Shown one piece after another: positions 8,364-18,460 of a stretch of DNA of 64,000 nucleotides (position 1 is the first letter of the stretch; the number at the start of each line of letters is the position of its first letter). The DNA comes from Marinilactibacillus sp042660675 (GTDB lineage: Bacteria; Bacillota; Bacilli; Lactobacillales; Carnobacteriaceae_A), in contig NZ_JBHSUL010000031.1 of the NCBI RefSeq assembly GCF_042660675.1, positions 186,001 through 250,000 of the forward strand, in the 5' to 3' direction. Below the pieces are notes generated by a model. The model did no database searches and had not been told where the DNA came from. It saw only the letters and a list, made by a program, of their open reading frames with translations. Both the position numbers and the translations under genes were made by a program.

Positions 8364-10217
8364 GTGACGCAAATCATAGAAAAAGTCGGAAAACAGTTAG
8401 AGTATCTTGATAGAGGGTTAATTGCGGTGAAGACGGATAAAGGAATTTTGGTTCGTTGGCGGATTCAAATCACTGAGTACGCAGAAGCTCGTTTTGAATT
8501 GTATAGAGATAAAGAAAAAATTGCCGATATCAATCAGTCTGAAAATAGTAATGTTCTGGATAAAGAAGGTCGAATGGATTCTCAGTACAGCGTTAAAACG
8601 ATCTTACCGGGAAAAGAAGCGACTTGGTCAGAATCTGTAAGTGTTCACGAGCATCCTTATTTTGATATTCCTATGCAAAAACCTGCAGATGGCATCACAC
8701 CTGATGGGAAGACGTATACTTATTCAGCAAATGATCTTTCGGTCGGAGACGTCAATGGAGACGGTCGTTACGAACTTTTTGTGAAATGGTATCCCAGCAA
8801 TGCAAAGGACAATGCCCATGAAGGATATACCGGAAATACTTATCTGGATTGCTATACGTTAGAAGGGAAACAACTATGGCGAATCGATCTAGGGGTAAAC
8901 ATTCGCTCAGGCGCCCATTACACACAATTTCTAGTTTTTGATTATGACGGAGATGGAATCGCCGAACTCCTATGCAAAACAGCTGATGGCACAATTGATG
9001 GAGTAGGCACGGTCATTGGAGATGCGACTCTAGACCATAGAAACGAACAAGGTTTTGTAGGCGAAGGTGCGGAATTTTTGACACTTTTTGACGGTGAAAC
9101 TGGAAAAGCTTTGGATACGATACCTTATAAACCAGATAGAGGAATCCCTGGAAGTTGGGGGGATCACGAATGGAATCGTGAGGACCGCTTCTTGGGTGGC
9201 GTAGCTTATTTGAATGGTCAAACGCCTAGTGCTCTTGTTTGTAGAGGCTATTACACGAGAGCAGTCATAGTTGCTTATGACGTGGAAGATAAAAAACTTG
9301 TGGAACGTTGGACAATGGATTCTGACGATGGAGTACCAGAACTGATGGGTCAGGGCGCCCATTCTCTAAGTGTTGCAGATGTTGACGGAGATGGGTTTGA
9401 TGAAATCATCTATGGAGCGGCCGTGATTGATCATGATGGTTCTTTACTATATTCCACAGGTATCGGACATGGCGATGCACTTCATGTTGGGAAATTTGAT
9501 TTGGACCGTGACGGTCTTCAAATTTTTATGACACACGAACAGACACCAAATGAACATGGATTCGAGATTCACGACGGGAAAACGGGAGAAATTTTATTCA
9601 GTATCCCTTCTCCTGATGAAGATATCGGACGTGGTATCGCAGCAGACATCGACCCAAGGTACAGAGGGGTTCAACTGTGGGGCTATGCACCAGAAGGACC
9701 ACTTAGAGTCAAAGGAACAGAAAGCTACTATACCGTTAAAGGAGAAGTGATTGACGGTCCGGTTTTACCAGCTAATTTCGTGATTTGGTGGACAGGAGAT
9801 TTAGGTAGAGAGATATTAGATCATGATTTTAATCCAGATACAGAAGATGGTATCGGAACGATCATGAAGTGGAACTGGGAAAAAGGGGAAACAGAATTAT
9901 TATTAAAAGCTGAAGGAACGAAGTCAAATAACGGGACTAAAGGAAATCCAAATATTCAGGCAGATTTGTTTGGAGATTGGCGTGAAGAAGTGATTTGGAG
10001 AGCAGATGACTCAACATTCCTTAGAGTATACACCACCCCTTATTACAGTCCACATAGACTATACACTTTGATGCATGACTCTATGTACCGCGTAGCAATC
10101 GCTTGGCAAAATGTTGCATATAACCAACCACCACATCCAAGTTTTTATATTGGATATGATAAAGATGCGATTCAAATTCCTTTACCAGAGGTTCATTTAG
10201 TGAAGAAAAACCAATAG
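8364..10217 (+). CDS. PL11 rhamnogalacturonan lyase (YesX/YesW-like)
   Basis: Beta-eliminative lyase that splits the rhamnose-galacturonate backbone of rhamnogalacturonan I and leaves unsaturated galacturonate ends for GH105. It is 617 aa and a single eight-bladed propeller-type catalytic unit. Calcium-loop motifs GDVNGDGRYELF (~129), DYDGDGIAELLCKTADG (~193) and ADVDGDGFDEIIYGA (~339) are clear. No signal peptide is present, so it resembles the intracellular YesX rather than secreted YesW. It starts with GTG after GGAGGAGAC. The gene closes the operon from 3794; a terminator follows at 10271. Confidence 0.93.
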   Translation: MTQIIEKVGKQLEYLDRGLIAVKTDKGILVRWRIQITEYAEARFELYRDKEKIADINQSENSNVLDKEGRMDSQYSVKTILPGKEATWSESVSVHEHPYFDIPMQKPADGITPDGKTYTYSANDLSVGDVNGDGRYELFVKWYPSNAKDNAHEGYTGNTYLDCYTLEGKQLWRIDLGVNIRSGAHYTQFLVFDYDGDGIAELLCKTADGTIDGVGTVIGDATLDHRNEQGFVGEGAEFLTLFDGETGKALDTIPYKPDRGIPGSWGDHEWNREDRFLGGVAYLNGQTPSALVCRGYYTRAVIVAYDVEDKKLVERWTMDSDDGVPELMGQGAHSLSVADVDGDGFDEIIYGAAVIDHDGSLLYSTGIGHGDALHVGKFDLDRDGLQIFMTHEQTPNEHGFEIHDGKTGEILFSIPSPDEDIGRGIAADIDPRYRGVQLWGYAPEGPLRVKGTESYYTVKGEVIDGPVLPANFVIWWTGDLGREILDHDFNPDTEDGIGTIMKWNWEKGETELLLKAEGTKSNNGTKGNPNIQADLFGDWREEVIWRADDSTFLRVYTTPYYSPHRLYTLMHDSMYRVAIAWQNVAYNQPPHPSFYIGYDKDAIQIPLPEVHLVKKNQ

Positions 10218-10270
10218 AACGTTACTGCTATGAAGTGATTTACCATATAATCGTGACAAATTCCTTAGAT

Positions 10271-10316
10271 AAAGATGAGCAGATTGCTGACACAAGAAGC
10301 GTCTTGTTCATCTTTT
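10271..10316 (+). terminator. Two-part hairpin terminator after PL11
   Basis: A perfect inner stem ACAAGA/TCTTGT (10292-10297 with 10302-10307) is flanked by an outer AAGATGA/TCATCTT pairing and followed by T residues. It separates the PL11 operon from the regulator gene. Confidence 0.7.
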
Positions 10317-10399
10317 CTAATTTACTTAGATGTTTAATAAAAAAACATCCATACTCTCAGACGCCTTTTTAAAAGTATGACATCGGGAGGGATAATGAT

Positions 10400-12688
10400 T
10401 TGAAACCATTGATCCAATTGAACTGGAGACGCTTTTTAAAAGCAATTACTTATTCAAAGCATATTGAAAAGAAAAAATGGATATTGATTTTATTGGTCAT
10501 CAGCATACCCAGTCTGTTGATTGGTTTAATGATGTATGTTTTTGGTATTGCGCATCTGAAAGCAGAATTAATTGAAAACCACGAAGAACAGATTGCGAAT
10601 CAAGTAGAGTATATGGATTCACAAATTAGAAGTCTGGAAGTGAATTTGAACTATCTCAGTCATGAACGTCCGTTTAGAAGATCGTTAGCGGATGTTAATT
10701 TTCAAGAGGATTTTGAAATGACAGAGCAACTGTCTAGCACGCTATTTTCAATGCAAAATAGCAATACTTTAATAGAACAGGTCCATCTTTTCATCAATTC
10801 TGAAAGACCTTCTGTATTCAATCCTCAGTTTCATTGGACAAATGAAGAGATTACAGCAGAGTATCAAAGATATCTTACAAATGAAGAAACCTTTTTCTGG
10901 GAAAGAAATTATATAAAGGCGGAAGAGGCTAATCATAAATTCCCGCTTGTACTCGTAAGAAATCTATCTTCCTATCAAACGTTTGATGATAATGCTTCTG
11001 TGTCGTTTGTCGTTGAACTGAATCAGGACTCGATGCTACAGATGATTGATGGATTAAGTATGAATAGTGAGGGGACAGCTTTTCTAATTGATGAGAAAAC
11101 CGGGATGATCGTCTCTTCCAACCATAATCGGTCACGTTTTCTGATTGATAATTTACTTAACGAAGAACACACTGAACCTTCATTTACAACAAGCTGGGAT
11201 GGACAAAGTTATTCTGTTTCATCAGGTTCTATCAACCGAGTAGATACAGATTGGACGTATATGTCCGTTGTTCCGATTTCTTATATCACAGCTCCAATCG
11301 AACGGTTATCTCAAATACTGATTGTCACAAGCCTTATAGGTATGATTATCTCTTACATTATTGGAAATTTTGCATTGAAATCTGTTTATCAGCCATTTTC
11401 CAAATTTATGGATGCCATTAGCACAGAAGGCGACGATTCTGAAAATACGATTGACTCCTTGAATCGAAATTGGAAAGCAATCAATCAAGAGAAAGAATTT
11501 TTAGAGATGGAAGTAGACCAGTTAAATCAAAAGCTGATTGAACATTTCATGACGCAACTGGTAAGAGGTCAGTTAACAAGTGATTCAGAAGAAACGCTGC
11601 GCGAACGTGCAGAAAAATATCATATCGATGTCGTTAACAAACATTTTTACTTTATGGACATTGAACTCACGGATAAAAAGAAAAAACCTTTACTGCAAAA
11701 AAAGATAGAAGAGTGTATTGATAGTACCAACTATCCAATCCAATTCAATGATCGTTTTACGGGAATCGTATGGATTGTAGAAGATGAAAACGAGTTAAAA
11801 CCACAAGTTGAAAAGCTTTATCAATCCATTAATGCAGATGTAGCTATGGACAAAGTGATTATGCTACTCAGTCATTCAGTGGAGCAGTTATCGGATATCT
11901 ATCAAGCTGTAGAACAAGTTTATCAGAGGAAATACAAGAAAAACGTTTATGAACATACGGTTTTGATTTGGTTATCTGATCTTGAAGAAGGTCAACAGCA
12001 GCATATTCCTTTGGATTATCCTTTTTCCATTGAGAGTGACATCATACAGGCAATCGATTATCTCAATTTCGACCGAGCCGTTCAACTGTTGGATCAATTT
12101 ATTCAACTACTTGTTGAACAAGATGAAAGAAGTATTCAGTATGGCTTCATACAGTTGTATAGTGGGATTCAGTCTCAGATACTAAGAGATGGGTTGAGTC
12201 CTTATAAAGTATTTGAAGGTAGAAATATCATGAAAGAAATCATGCATAACTATGATATTTTGAATTTAAAACAATTGCTCATCGAACGTGTAATTAAACC
12301 TTATATCACCGCAAAGGAATCAGAAGACTTAACGACACAGGAATATATTGTAAAAGAAGCCATCAGATATATTCAGGCCAATTATATGTATGATCTTTCA
12401 CTGGAAGAATGTGCGGAAGAGCTCGAAGTCAATACGTATAATTTGAGTAGGTGGTTCAAGCAAGCTGTAAAAGAAAACTTTTCAGAATATGTGACCCATT
12501 ATCGAATGGAAAAAGCTAAAAGACTTTTAGCTGATACGGATAATAAAATAGGGGAAATAGCGGAAAGCGTGGGCTATCAGAATAGTTACTTCAACCGATT
12601 ATTTAAAAAATTGTTTTCCATGACACCAGGCCAATATAGAAAACTGCATCAGAAACCAGACCAGCTTGAAACTCGGTTCAAATCTTGA
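10400..12688 (+). CDS. Membrane-bound AraC-family regulator, YesS-like
   Basis: Large one-component regulator of 762 aa. TM1 (~27-50) and TM2 (~304-327) bracket an extracytoplasmic sensor region of about 250 aa that resembles a Cache-type domain, followed by a cytoplasmic linker and a C-terminal AraC double helix-turn-helix (~647-755, with LSRWFKQ and IGEIAESVGYQNSYFNRLFKK). This layout is that of Bacillus YesS, which activates rhamnogalacturonan genes. The start is TTG at 10400, set by GGGAGGGA (10385-10392); an ATG at 10395 in another frame hits a stop after two codons. The YesU-, YesL- and YetA-like genes follow closely, so it likely regulates this block and the importer. Confidence 0.88.
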   Translation: MKPLIQLNWRRFLKAITYSKHIEKKKWILILLVISIPSLLIGLMMYVFGIAHLKAELIENHEEQIANQVEYMDSQIRSLEVNLNYLSHERPFRRSLADVNFQEDFEMTEQLSSTLFSMQNSNTLIEQVHLFINSERPSVFNPQFHWTNEEITAEYQRYLTNEETFFWERNYIKAEEANHKFPLVLVRNLSSYQTFDDNASVSFVVELNQDSMLQMIDGLSMNSEGTAFLIDEKTGMIVSSNHNRSRFLIDNLLNEEHTEPSFTTSWDGQSYSVSSGSINRVDTDWTYMSVVPISYITAPIERLSQILIVTSLIGMIISYIIGNFALKSVYQPFSKFMDAISTEGDDSENTIDSLNRNWKAINQEKEFLEMEVDQLNQKLIEHFMTQLVRGQLTSDSEETLRERAEKYHIDVVNKHFYFMDIELTDKKKKPLLQKKIEECIDSTNYPIQFNDRFTGIVWIVEDENELKPQVEKLYQSINADVAMDKVIMLLSHSVEQLSDIYQAVEQVYQRKYKKNVYEHTVLIWLSDLEEGQQQHIPLDYPFSIESDIIQAIDYLNFDRAVQLLDQFIQLLVEQDERSIQYGFIQLYSGIQSQILRDGLSPYKVFEGRNIMKEIMHNYDILNLKQLLIERVIKPYITAKESEDLTTQEYIVKEAIRYIQANYMYDLSLEECAEELEVNTYNLSRWFKQAVKENFSEYVTHYRMEKAKRLLADTDNKIGEIAESVGYQNSYFNRLFKKLFSMTPGQYRKLHQKPDQLETRFKS

Positions 12689-12706
12689 AAGAGAGGGTGG
12701 TAAAAA

Positions 12707-13420
12707 ATGGAAGCAAACTACTTGTTTGAAAAAGGAAAACAGCTTTACCAAAACGCATTAAAAACTGAAGATGATTTAAAAGATTTCGTTTCTGAGGGTA
12801 CAGTGGTAACTTCAATACAAAATAATGAACTTATATTGGAACAAGAACAGAATAATGATGATACCCACTTTGTTTATTGGAACAAAAAACACTTTCCTGA
12901 CAACATTGTTATCGAGTGGAACTTTAGACCATTAGCTGAGCCGGGTTTATGTATGCTGTTTTTTGCGGCAAGCGGAAAGGGAGGAAGAGATTTGTTCGAT
13001 ACAAGTCTTCCCGCTAGATCTGGAAAATATCCGGAATATCATTCTGGAGAAATCAATGCCCTACACTTATCTTACTTTAGAAGAAAATGGGAAGAAGAGA
13101 GGGCCTTTCATACGTGTAACTTGAGGAAAAGTGCTGGATTTCATCTGGTTGCTCAAGGAGCTGATCCTATTCCTTCGGTTGTTGATGTTAATCAGAACTA
13201 TCAGATGAAACTGATTTATTATAAAGGGATTGTTCAATTTTCTATCAACAATCTTGTCGTTTTAGAGTGGGAAGATAAAGATCCTTCAACGGGACCAGTA
13301 CTTCAAACAGGTAAAATCGGGTTTAGACAAATGGCACCAATGAAAGCAGCTTATAGTCGGTTGAGAATCAGTGAAGCGCATTTGATCCATAGAATGAAGC
13401 GAGGTGAAAAGGATGAATAA
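12707..13420 (+). CDS. YesU-like DUF1961 protein
   Basis: Cytoplasmic 237-aa protein matching the DUF1961/YesU family, a concanavalin-like beta-jelly-roll fold found beside YesS and rhamnogalacturonan genes. Diagnostic segments are DNIVIEWNFRPLAEPGLCML (~65), SGEINALHLSYFRRK (~115) and HTCNLRKSAGFHL (~135). No signal peptide is present. The biochemical role is not established; binding or cleaving a rhamnogalacturonan-derived oligosaccharide is a reasonable guess from context. It begins 18 bases after the regulator gene and overlaps the next start by 8 bases, a sign of coupled translation. Confidence 0.8.
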   Translation: MEANYLFEKGKQLYQNALKTEDDLKDFVSEGTVVTSIQNNELILEQEQNNDDTHFVYWNKKHFPDNIVIEWNFRPLAEPGLCMLFFAASGKGGRDLFDTSLPARSGKYPEYHSGEINALHLSYFRRKWEEERAFHTCNLRKSAGFHLVAQGADPIPSVVDVNQNYQMKLIYYKGIVQFSINNLVVLEWEDKDPSTGPVLQTGKIGFRQMAPMKAAYSRLRISEAHLIHRMKRGEKDE

Positions 13421-14099
13421 CCCAAATGGATTTATGGGGAGATTATACCAGGGAGTAGAGTTTCTTTATCATTTACTCTTTTTAAATGTACTGTGGCTTG
13501 CCTTCACTTTACTAGGTGGAATCGTTCTAGGTTTTGGTCCGAGTACAGTTGCGTTATATGCTGTAACAAGAAAATGGATACAGAAAGAGATTGGAACGGA
13601 TAAAGATATTTTTTTGACTTACTGGACGACCTTTAAAAAAGAATTTATAGCAGGAAATATCATTGGTTGGAGTACATTGATTGTTTTTTATATGCTTCTT
13701 GTAAATTATCGGTTTACGAACCTCAGAACAGGTTCGGTGTTTGCTTTTGTAAATGCCGGGACGATTGTAATGGCTGGAATATTATCTATTTTATCGGCTT
13801 ACCTTATCCCGCTTTATGTTCATTATCGATTAAAATGGAAAGATTACCTGACTAAAGCTTTAATTCTATCCTTTATCCAACCTTTACCAACCCTACTAAT
13901 CGTTTTCTGGTTAGTTCTGGTTGCCTTTCTGACATGGCGTTTATTCCCCTTTTCTCTACTAGTCAGCATGAGTGGGCTTGCCTACGGCTTAATGGGCATT
14001 TGTTATTCATCTTTCATGAGAAATGAGTTCTTACTTGAAGATAAAGAAAAACAGAAAAGTAAACACTATTATTCTGATTACAAAGGAGAAAAGAAATGA
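13413..14099 (+). CDS. DUF624 (YesL-like) membrane protein
   Basis: Second DUF624 protein, 228 aa, with four to five membrane helices (about 10-40, 80-100, 110-135, 155-200). The ATG at 13413 is preferred to an in-frame GTG at 13404 because GAGGTG (13401-13406) is then at normal spacing. The start overlaps the end of the YesU-like gene and its own stop overlaps the YetA-like ATG, so translation is coupled across three genes. Function is unknown; the family recurs next to oligosaccharide ABC permeases. Confidence 0.8.
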   Translation: MNNPNGFMGRLYQGVEFLYHLLFLNVLWLAFTLLGGIVLGFGPSTVALYAVTRKWIQKEIGTDKDIFLTYWTTFKKEFIAGNIIGWSTLIVFYMLLVNYRFTNLRTGSVFAFVNAGTIVMAGILSILSAYLIPLYVHYRLKWKDYLTKALILSFIQPLPTLLIVFWLVLVAFLTWRLFPFSLLVSMSGLAYGLMGICYSSFMRNEFLLEDKEKQKSKHYYSDYKGEKK

Positions 14100-16612
14100 A
14101 ATTAGCTTGGTTAGATAAAGTGCCTGAGATTCCTACTGGTATAACATTTGGACTACCTTGGGGCAAAGGGGAAATAACAGAAGATCAATTGCTTAAAGGA
14201 TTTAAATTGAATCATCACCCCATACAAAGTTGGCCTACAGCTTACTGGCCGGATGGAACCGTCAAATGGACCGCTCATTCTGGTATTGTAAGTGTAGACG
14301 ATCAAGATCTTGAACTATCTTTATCCAAAGATCAATATCAAACACAATCGGATCTTTATTTTGAGGAGGACGAAGAACACTTAAAGATAGATAATGGTCT
14401 AATGAGCGTGACCTTCAATAAAACGGGCACGATATTAATCAAAGAAATTACGAATCAGCAGTCAGAAATAGTTGCTAAACATGGACGTTTGATCAGTACT
14501 ATACAAAGGATCGAAAAAATAGAGCAAGCAACCATACGTAAGGATAGTCAACAGGAAACGACCATAACATCTGTTTTACTTGAAAGAATCGGATCTTTTC
14601 AGGCAACGGTAAAAATAAGTGGATATATGGGAGAAAATCGACTATTACCTTTTAATTTCAGAGTTAAAATATATAAAGAGTCTCCCGTTTTGTCGATTGT
14701 TTCCACTCAATTTTATAACGGAGACCCAGAAAAAGACTTTGTCAGTAGTTTGGGATTTGAACTGGAGACATCATTTAAAGGAGAAGCTTATAATAGACAA
14801 GCGAGGTTAGCGAGTGGTCAGAAAATTTATAATGAGGCTGCGCAAAATCTTGCGACTAGACGTTACCGCTCATCCTCTCTTTATAAGAAACAATTGAATG
14901 GACAAATTATCCAGAAAAATGCAGAGACCGAGGCAATCATTTCTGAATCCGCAGGTAATGCGATTTGGAATGATTATACCTTCTATCAGAATACTGCGTC
15001 GAGTGGTGTCTATCGAAAGAGAACCCATCGGGATAGTGCTTGGTTAACGGTACCGACGATTGAACAGTCTGATGGTTTGCTTTATGCAGGTGGAGTAACA
15101 GGTGGGGTGGCTATTGGGCTAAGAAATCTTGCTGAAAAGTTCCCAAGTCAACTGTCTATTAGCAATTTGAATGAAGACGTTTCTAAAGCAACGATTTGGT
15201 TCTGGTCTGCTGAACATGAACCAATGGACTTGAGACATTATGATCATCAAACACATGTGGATGCTGCATATGAAGGGTTCCCTGAGATGAGAGCGACTCC
15301 GGTCGGAATTTCAAATACTGATGAAGCGATGATTATGCTGTTTGATCATATTCCAGAGGATAAAGAATTAATAGAGTATGCTGCTCAGTTAAATCAACCA
15401 CCTCTACTCGTCGCTTCATCAGACTATTATTTTGGAACGAAAGCAACTGGAGAATGGAGCCCAGTAAGTAAGGCTTCCAAAGAAGATCAATTTATCGAAG
15501 AACAATTGCAGTTTCTACTGGATTATTACATTCAAGAAATTGAACAAAGAAGCTGGAAGGGCTACTGGAACTTTGGAGATATTATGCATTCCTATGATAA
15601 AGACAGACACCAATGGTTTTACGATACAGGCGGTTACGCATGGCAGAATACTGAATTAGTGCCTAATCTTTGGTTATGGTACAGTTTCTTTCGAACAGGA
15701 AGTGCAGATACTTTCCGTATGGTTGAAGCGATGTCGAGACATAATAGTGAAGTCGATCGTTATCATTTTGGAGAATATGCTGGACTTGGATCTAGACACA
15801 ATGTCAGTCACTGGGGATGTGGCTGTAAAGAGGCTAGAATCAGCATGGCTTGTCTATACAAGTATTTCTATTATTTAACAGGTGATGAAAGAATGAAAGA
15901 TCTGCTTGAAGAAACGAATCATGCAGATAAAACACTTGAAACGCTTGATCCGATGAGAGAGTTTTATGAAAAACCAGAAAAAGAAGACATCACCCATGCT
16001 AGACTTGGACCAGATTGGGCTGCTTTTACATCAAACTGGATGTCAAAATGGGAAAGAGATAAAGATGTTACGGCACTAAAAAGTATTCAGACCGGACTTG
16101 AGGGGATAAAAGCAAGTCCACATCGATTACTTTCAGGACCAACTTTTGAGTATGATACGACTTCAAAAGAATTGATTTATATTGGAACACCGAAAGAAGG
16201 TGCCTACCATATGGAAATTGCTTTTGGTGCTCCACAAGTTTGGATAGAACTAGCTGGATTGTTGGAGGACGATCAATTCCAAGATATGCTTGCTGAATTC
16301 GGGAAGGTCTACGCAATGGAAGATCAACAAATGATTGAACAAATGGATTCAGAAATTAGACCTCAAAAATTTGCCTGGCCGATGTTTTCAGCAGGGCTTG
16401 TTGCGTATGCTGCCAATCGGTTGAAAGATTCTGAATTAATGAAAATCGCTGAACATTATTTATTTGATGAAGAGATCTCTGGTATTCAATTACCTATTCA
16501 GATTGAAATGGTCGACACGTGGAAAGCGTTAAAAGAAATACCTTGGATGACCACAAATGTTGCTGCTCAGTGGAGTTTGAATGTTTTGATGTATTTAAAA
16601 TATAGACGCTGA
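14096..16612 (+). CDS. YetA-like exo-rhamnogalacturonan lyase-family protein
   Basis: Cytoplasmic protein of 838 aa similar to Bacillus YetA, which sits beside lplABCD and is grouped with exo-rhamnogalacturonan lyases (RIFT-barrel N-terminus plus large alpha/alpha domain). The N-terminus (GITFGLPWGKGEI, then WPTAYWPDGTVKWTAHSG) is the RIFT barrel signature. The middle has GYWNFGDIMHSYD and YDTGGYAWQNTELVPNLWLWY (shown in part), and HNVSHWGCGCKEAR provides candidate catalytic His and Cys residues. No signal peptide is visible. The ATG overlaps the previous stop by four bases. It likely shortens imported rhamnogalacturonan oligosaccharides; the exact reaction is inferred. Confidence 0.78.
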   Translation: MKLAWLDKVPEIPTGITFGLPWGKGEITEDQLLKGFKLNHHPIQSWPTAYWPDGTVKWTAHSGIVSVDDQDLELSLSKDQYQTQSDLYFEEDEEHLKIDNGLMSVTFNKTGTILIKEITNQQSEIVAKHGRLISTIQRIEKIEQATIRKDSQQETTITSVLLERIGSFQATVKISGYMGENRLLPFNFRVKIYKESPVLSIVSTQFYNGDPEKDFVSSLGFELETSFKGEAYNRQARLASGQKIYNEAAQNLATRRYRSSSLYKKQLNGQIIQKNAETEAIISESAGNAIWNDYTFYQNTASSGVYRKRTHRDSAWLTVPTIEQSDGLLYAGGVTGGVAIGLRNLAEKFPSQLSISNLNEDVSKATIWFWSAEHEPMDLRHYDHQTHVDAAYEGFPEMRATPVGISNTDEAMIMLFDHIPEDKELIEYAAQLNQPPLLVASSDYYFGTKATGEWSPVSKASKEDQFIEEQLQFLLDYYIQEIEQRSWKGYWNFGDIMHSYDKDRHQWFYDTGGYAWQNTELVPNLWLWYSFFRTGSADTFRMVEAMSRHNSEVDRYHFGEYAGLGSRHNVSHWGCGCKEARISMACLYKYFYYLTGDERMKDLLEETNHADKTLETLDPMREFYEKPEKEDITHARLGPDWAAFTSNWMSKWERDKDVTALKSIQTGLEGIKASPHRLLSGPTFEYDTTSKELIYIGTPKEGAYHMEIAFGAPQVWIELAGLLEDDQFQDMLAEFGKVYAMEDQQMIEQMDSEIRPQKFAWPMFSAGLVAYAANRLKDSELMKIAEHYLFDEEISGIQLPIQIEMVDTWKALKEIPWMTTNVAAQWSLNVLMYLKYRR

Positions 16613-16631
16613 AAATTGGTTTTAATCGAGT

Positions 16632-16660
16632 GGACAAGAAGAGTAGTTTCTTGTCCTTTC
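16632..16660 (+). terminator. Terminator after the YetA-like gene
   Basis: GGACAAGAA (16632-16640) pairs perfectly with TTCTTGTCC (16648-16656) and is followed by a T-rich stretch. Confidence 0.75.
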
Positions 16661-16907
16661 TATTTTATCAAGTGATTTAAAGGATGAATAAGATGTTTAA
16701 TCAATATTTAAAGCGTTTACAACAAAGTGTTATTTGTGCAAGAAAGTTAAATTTATAAAATCATATAGTGAAAAAACCTTGATATATAGGGAATATTATA
16801 GAAATTTGTATTACAAGAAGAAGATATTGTGGAAAATATGTAAGCGTTTTATTATTAAGTGGCAAAGAAAACAATATATCTACAAAAATAGAAAAGGGGA
16901 TTGGATT
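16661..16907 (+). promoter_or_regulatory. Leader of the first ABC importer with cre-like sites
   Basis: This AT-rich gene-free stretch carries TTAAAGCGTTTACA (16708-16721), one mismatch from the cre consensus TGWNANCGNTNWCA, and a weaker TGTAAGCGTTTTAT (16839-16852). Catabolite repression by CcpA is the likely meaning. An open frame continues upstream of the gene start through here but has no ribosome site and unlikely composition. I could not fix a single convincing -35/-10 pair. Confidence 0.5.
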
Positions 16908-18416
16908 ATGAATTCTTGGAAAAAGAACTTAACGTTATCTGCATCACTTCTATCAGCTACATTACTAGTAGCTTGTGGAGACGGAGGAAATGCCGAAGGA
17001 GGATCAGGTGATGGAGAAAGTTCAGGAATTGAAACAATCAACATTATGGCACCGACATTTGAAACAACTGCTCCACCATCTGGGAACGAATGGGAAGAAG
17101 CGTTGGTAGAATTTACAGATCAAAATATCAACATTGACTGGGTGCCAAATGTAAATTATACAGATAGGATGAATGTTACTCTAGCTTCAAGTAATATTCC
17201 ACATGTTATGGTTGTCCAAGGCAAAGACCCAGGATTTTTAAACTCCGCAGAAGCTGGTGCTTTTTGGGAATTGACAGATTACTTAGATGAATACGAAAAC
17301 CTCAGTCAATACAATGAAGATATTTTGTTGAATTCTTCTATAAATGGTCAAGTATTTGGCATACCTAGAGAAAGAGATATTATGAGATCCACTGCTATGA
17401 TTAGACGAGACTGGCTTGAAAATCTTGGACTAGATGTACCAACTTCAGTTGATGAATTGTACGATGTCCTGACAGCCTTTACGAATGATGATCCAAACCA
17501 ATCTGGCGCGGATGATACGGTTGGTATGATTATTCCAACTTGGTATGGTGCACTGGATACATTATCTGTTTGGACCGGCGCTCCGAATATATGGGGGTTA
17601 GAAGATGGAGAAATCGTTCCTACTTTTGCTACTGAAGGATATATTGATTCGCTAGAAATGGTTAGAAATATGGTAGACGAAGGACTGATCAATTCGGATT
17701 TCACTACTTTAAGCCCAGATGACTGGGATTCAGCAATGTTTAATGGTGAAGGTGGCGTCATCATTGATGTTTATTCCAGAGCTATGAGAATCAACAATTT
17801 ATTTAATGACGAGAACGGAACTGAAAACGAAACTTATGTCGATATTACAGGGACACTGACTGCTCCGGATGGTAATGAATATGGTCAATCTACGGATGGG
17901 TACTCAGGTTTCCTAGCAATCTCTAAACAAACGGTCACAACAGAAGAACAACTTGAAGAAGTGTTGACGTTCCTAGATAAGTTAGTTTCTACAGAAGGTG
18001 CAAACTTATTGAACCACGGAATCGAAGGGGTAACCTATGAGTTAGATGATGAGGGATATGTTGTACCACTTGAAAATGATCTTTTACCGTATAGTTTGGA
18101 ACAATTAAGTATGTACGGCGAAATCAATTCTATGAGGCCTGAAGGAGAAATGGCTGAAACACGTTACCGTCTGATGGAAGAAAATGAAGAAAATGCGGTA
18201 TACAATGCAGCTGCTCCATTAGTATCTGATATTTATGCTCGTCAAGGATCTCAATTAGATGACATCATTGAAGATGCACGTGTCCGTTATATTGCTGGTC
18301 AAATTTCTAGAGAAGAATTCGATAATGAAATTGAAAGATGGTATTCAAGTGGTGGACAAAGTGTTATTGATGAATTAACTGAAAAACACCAAGAATTAAT
18401 GGAAACGCAAGAATAA
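16908..18416 (+). CDS. Oligosaccharide ABC transporter binding lipoprotein (LplA-like)
   Basis: Extracellular solute-binding lipoprotein, 502 aa, of the large family-1 type (LplA/YtcQ) that accompanies LplB/LplC permeases. Residues 1-25 form a lipoprotein signal peptide ending in the lipobox LVAC, with acylation at Cys. A low-complexity Gly/Ser/Glu linker then leads to the mature binding domain. The ATG at 16908 follows AAAAGGGGA (16892-16900) at correct spacing; the upstream in-frame extension would bury the signal peptide and is rejected. A hairpin after the stop probably keeps its transcript more abundant than that of the permeases. The ligand is probably a rhamnogalacturonan oligosaccharide, from its neighbours. 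Confidence 0.87.
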   Translation: MNSWKKNLTLSASLLSATLLVACGDGGNAEGGSGDGESSGIETINIMAPTFETTAPPSGNEWEEALVEFTDQNINIDWVPNVNYTDRMNVTLASSNIPHVMVVQGKDPGFLNSAEAGAFWELTDYLDEYENLSQYNEDILLNSSINGQVFGIPRERDIMRSTAMIRRDWLENLGLDVPTSVDELYDVLTAFTNDDPNQSGADDTVGMIIPTWYGALDTLSVWTGAPNIWGLEDGEIVPTFATEGYIDSLEMVRNMVDEGLINSDFTTLSPDDWDSAMFNGEGGVIIDVYSRAMRINNLFNDENGTENETYVDITGTLTAPDGNEYGQSTDGYSGFLAISKQTVTTEEQLEEVLTFLDKLVSTEGANLLNHGIEGVTYELDDEGYVVPLENDLLPYSLEQLSMYGEINSMRPEGEMAETRYRLMEENEENAVYNAAAPLVSDIYARQGSQLDDIIEDARVRYIAGQISREEFDNEIERWYSSGGQSVIDELTEKHQELMETQE

Positions 18417-18431
18417 GACTTTGATGGAGTT

Positions 18432-18460
18432 AAAGGAGACTAGGATAATCGGTCTCCTTT
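18432..18460 (+). terminator. Intercistronic hairpin between binding protein and permease
   Basis: AAAGGAGAC (18432-18440) and GTCTCCTTT (18452-18460) form a perfect 9-bp stem with an 11-nt loop, followed by ATCTTTCTT. It is a partial terminator or 3-prime stabiliser that would lower permease expression relative to the binding protein. The second ABC operon has the same arrangement at 32507. Confidence 0.65.

Noticed and set aside
16734..16907. 58-codon upstream extension of the first binding lipoprotein
   Set aside because: It is Lys/Tyr/Ile-rich leader DNA without ribosome site and would bury the lipoprotein signal peptide.
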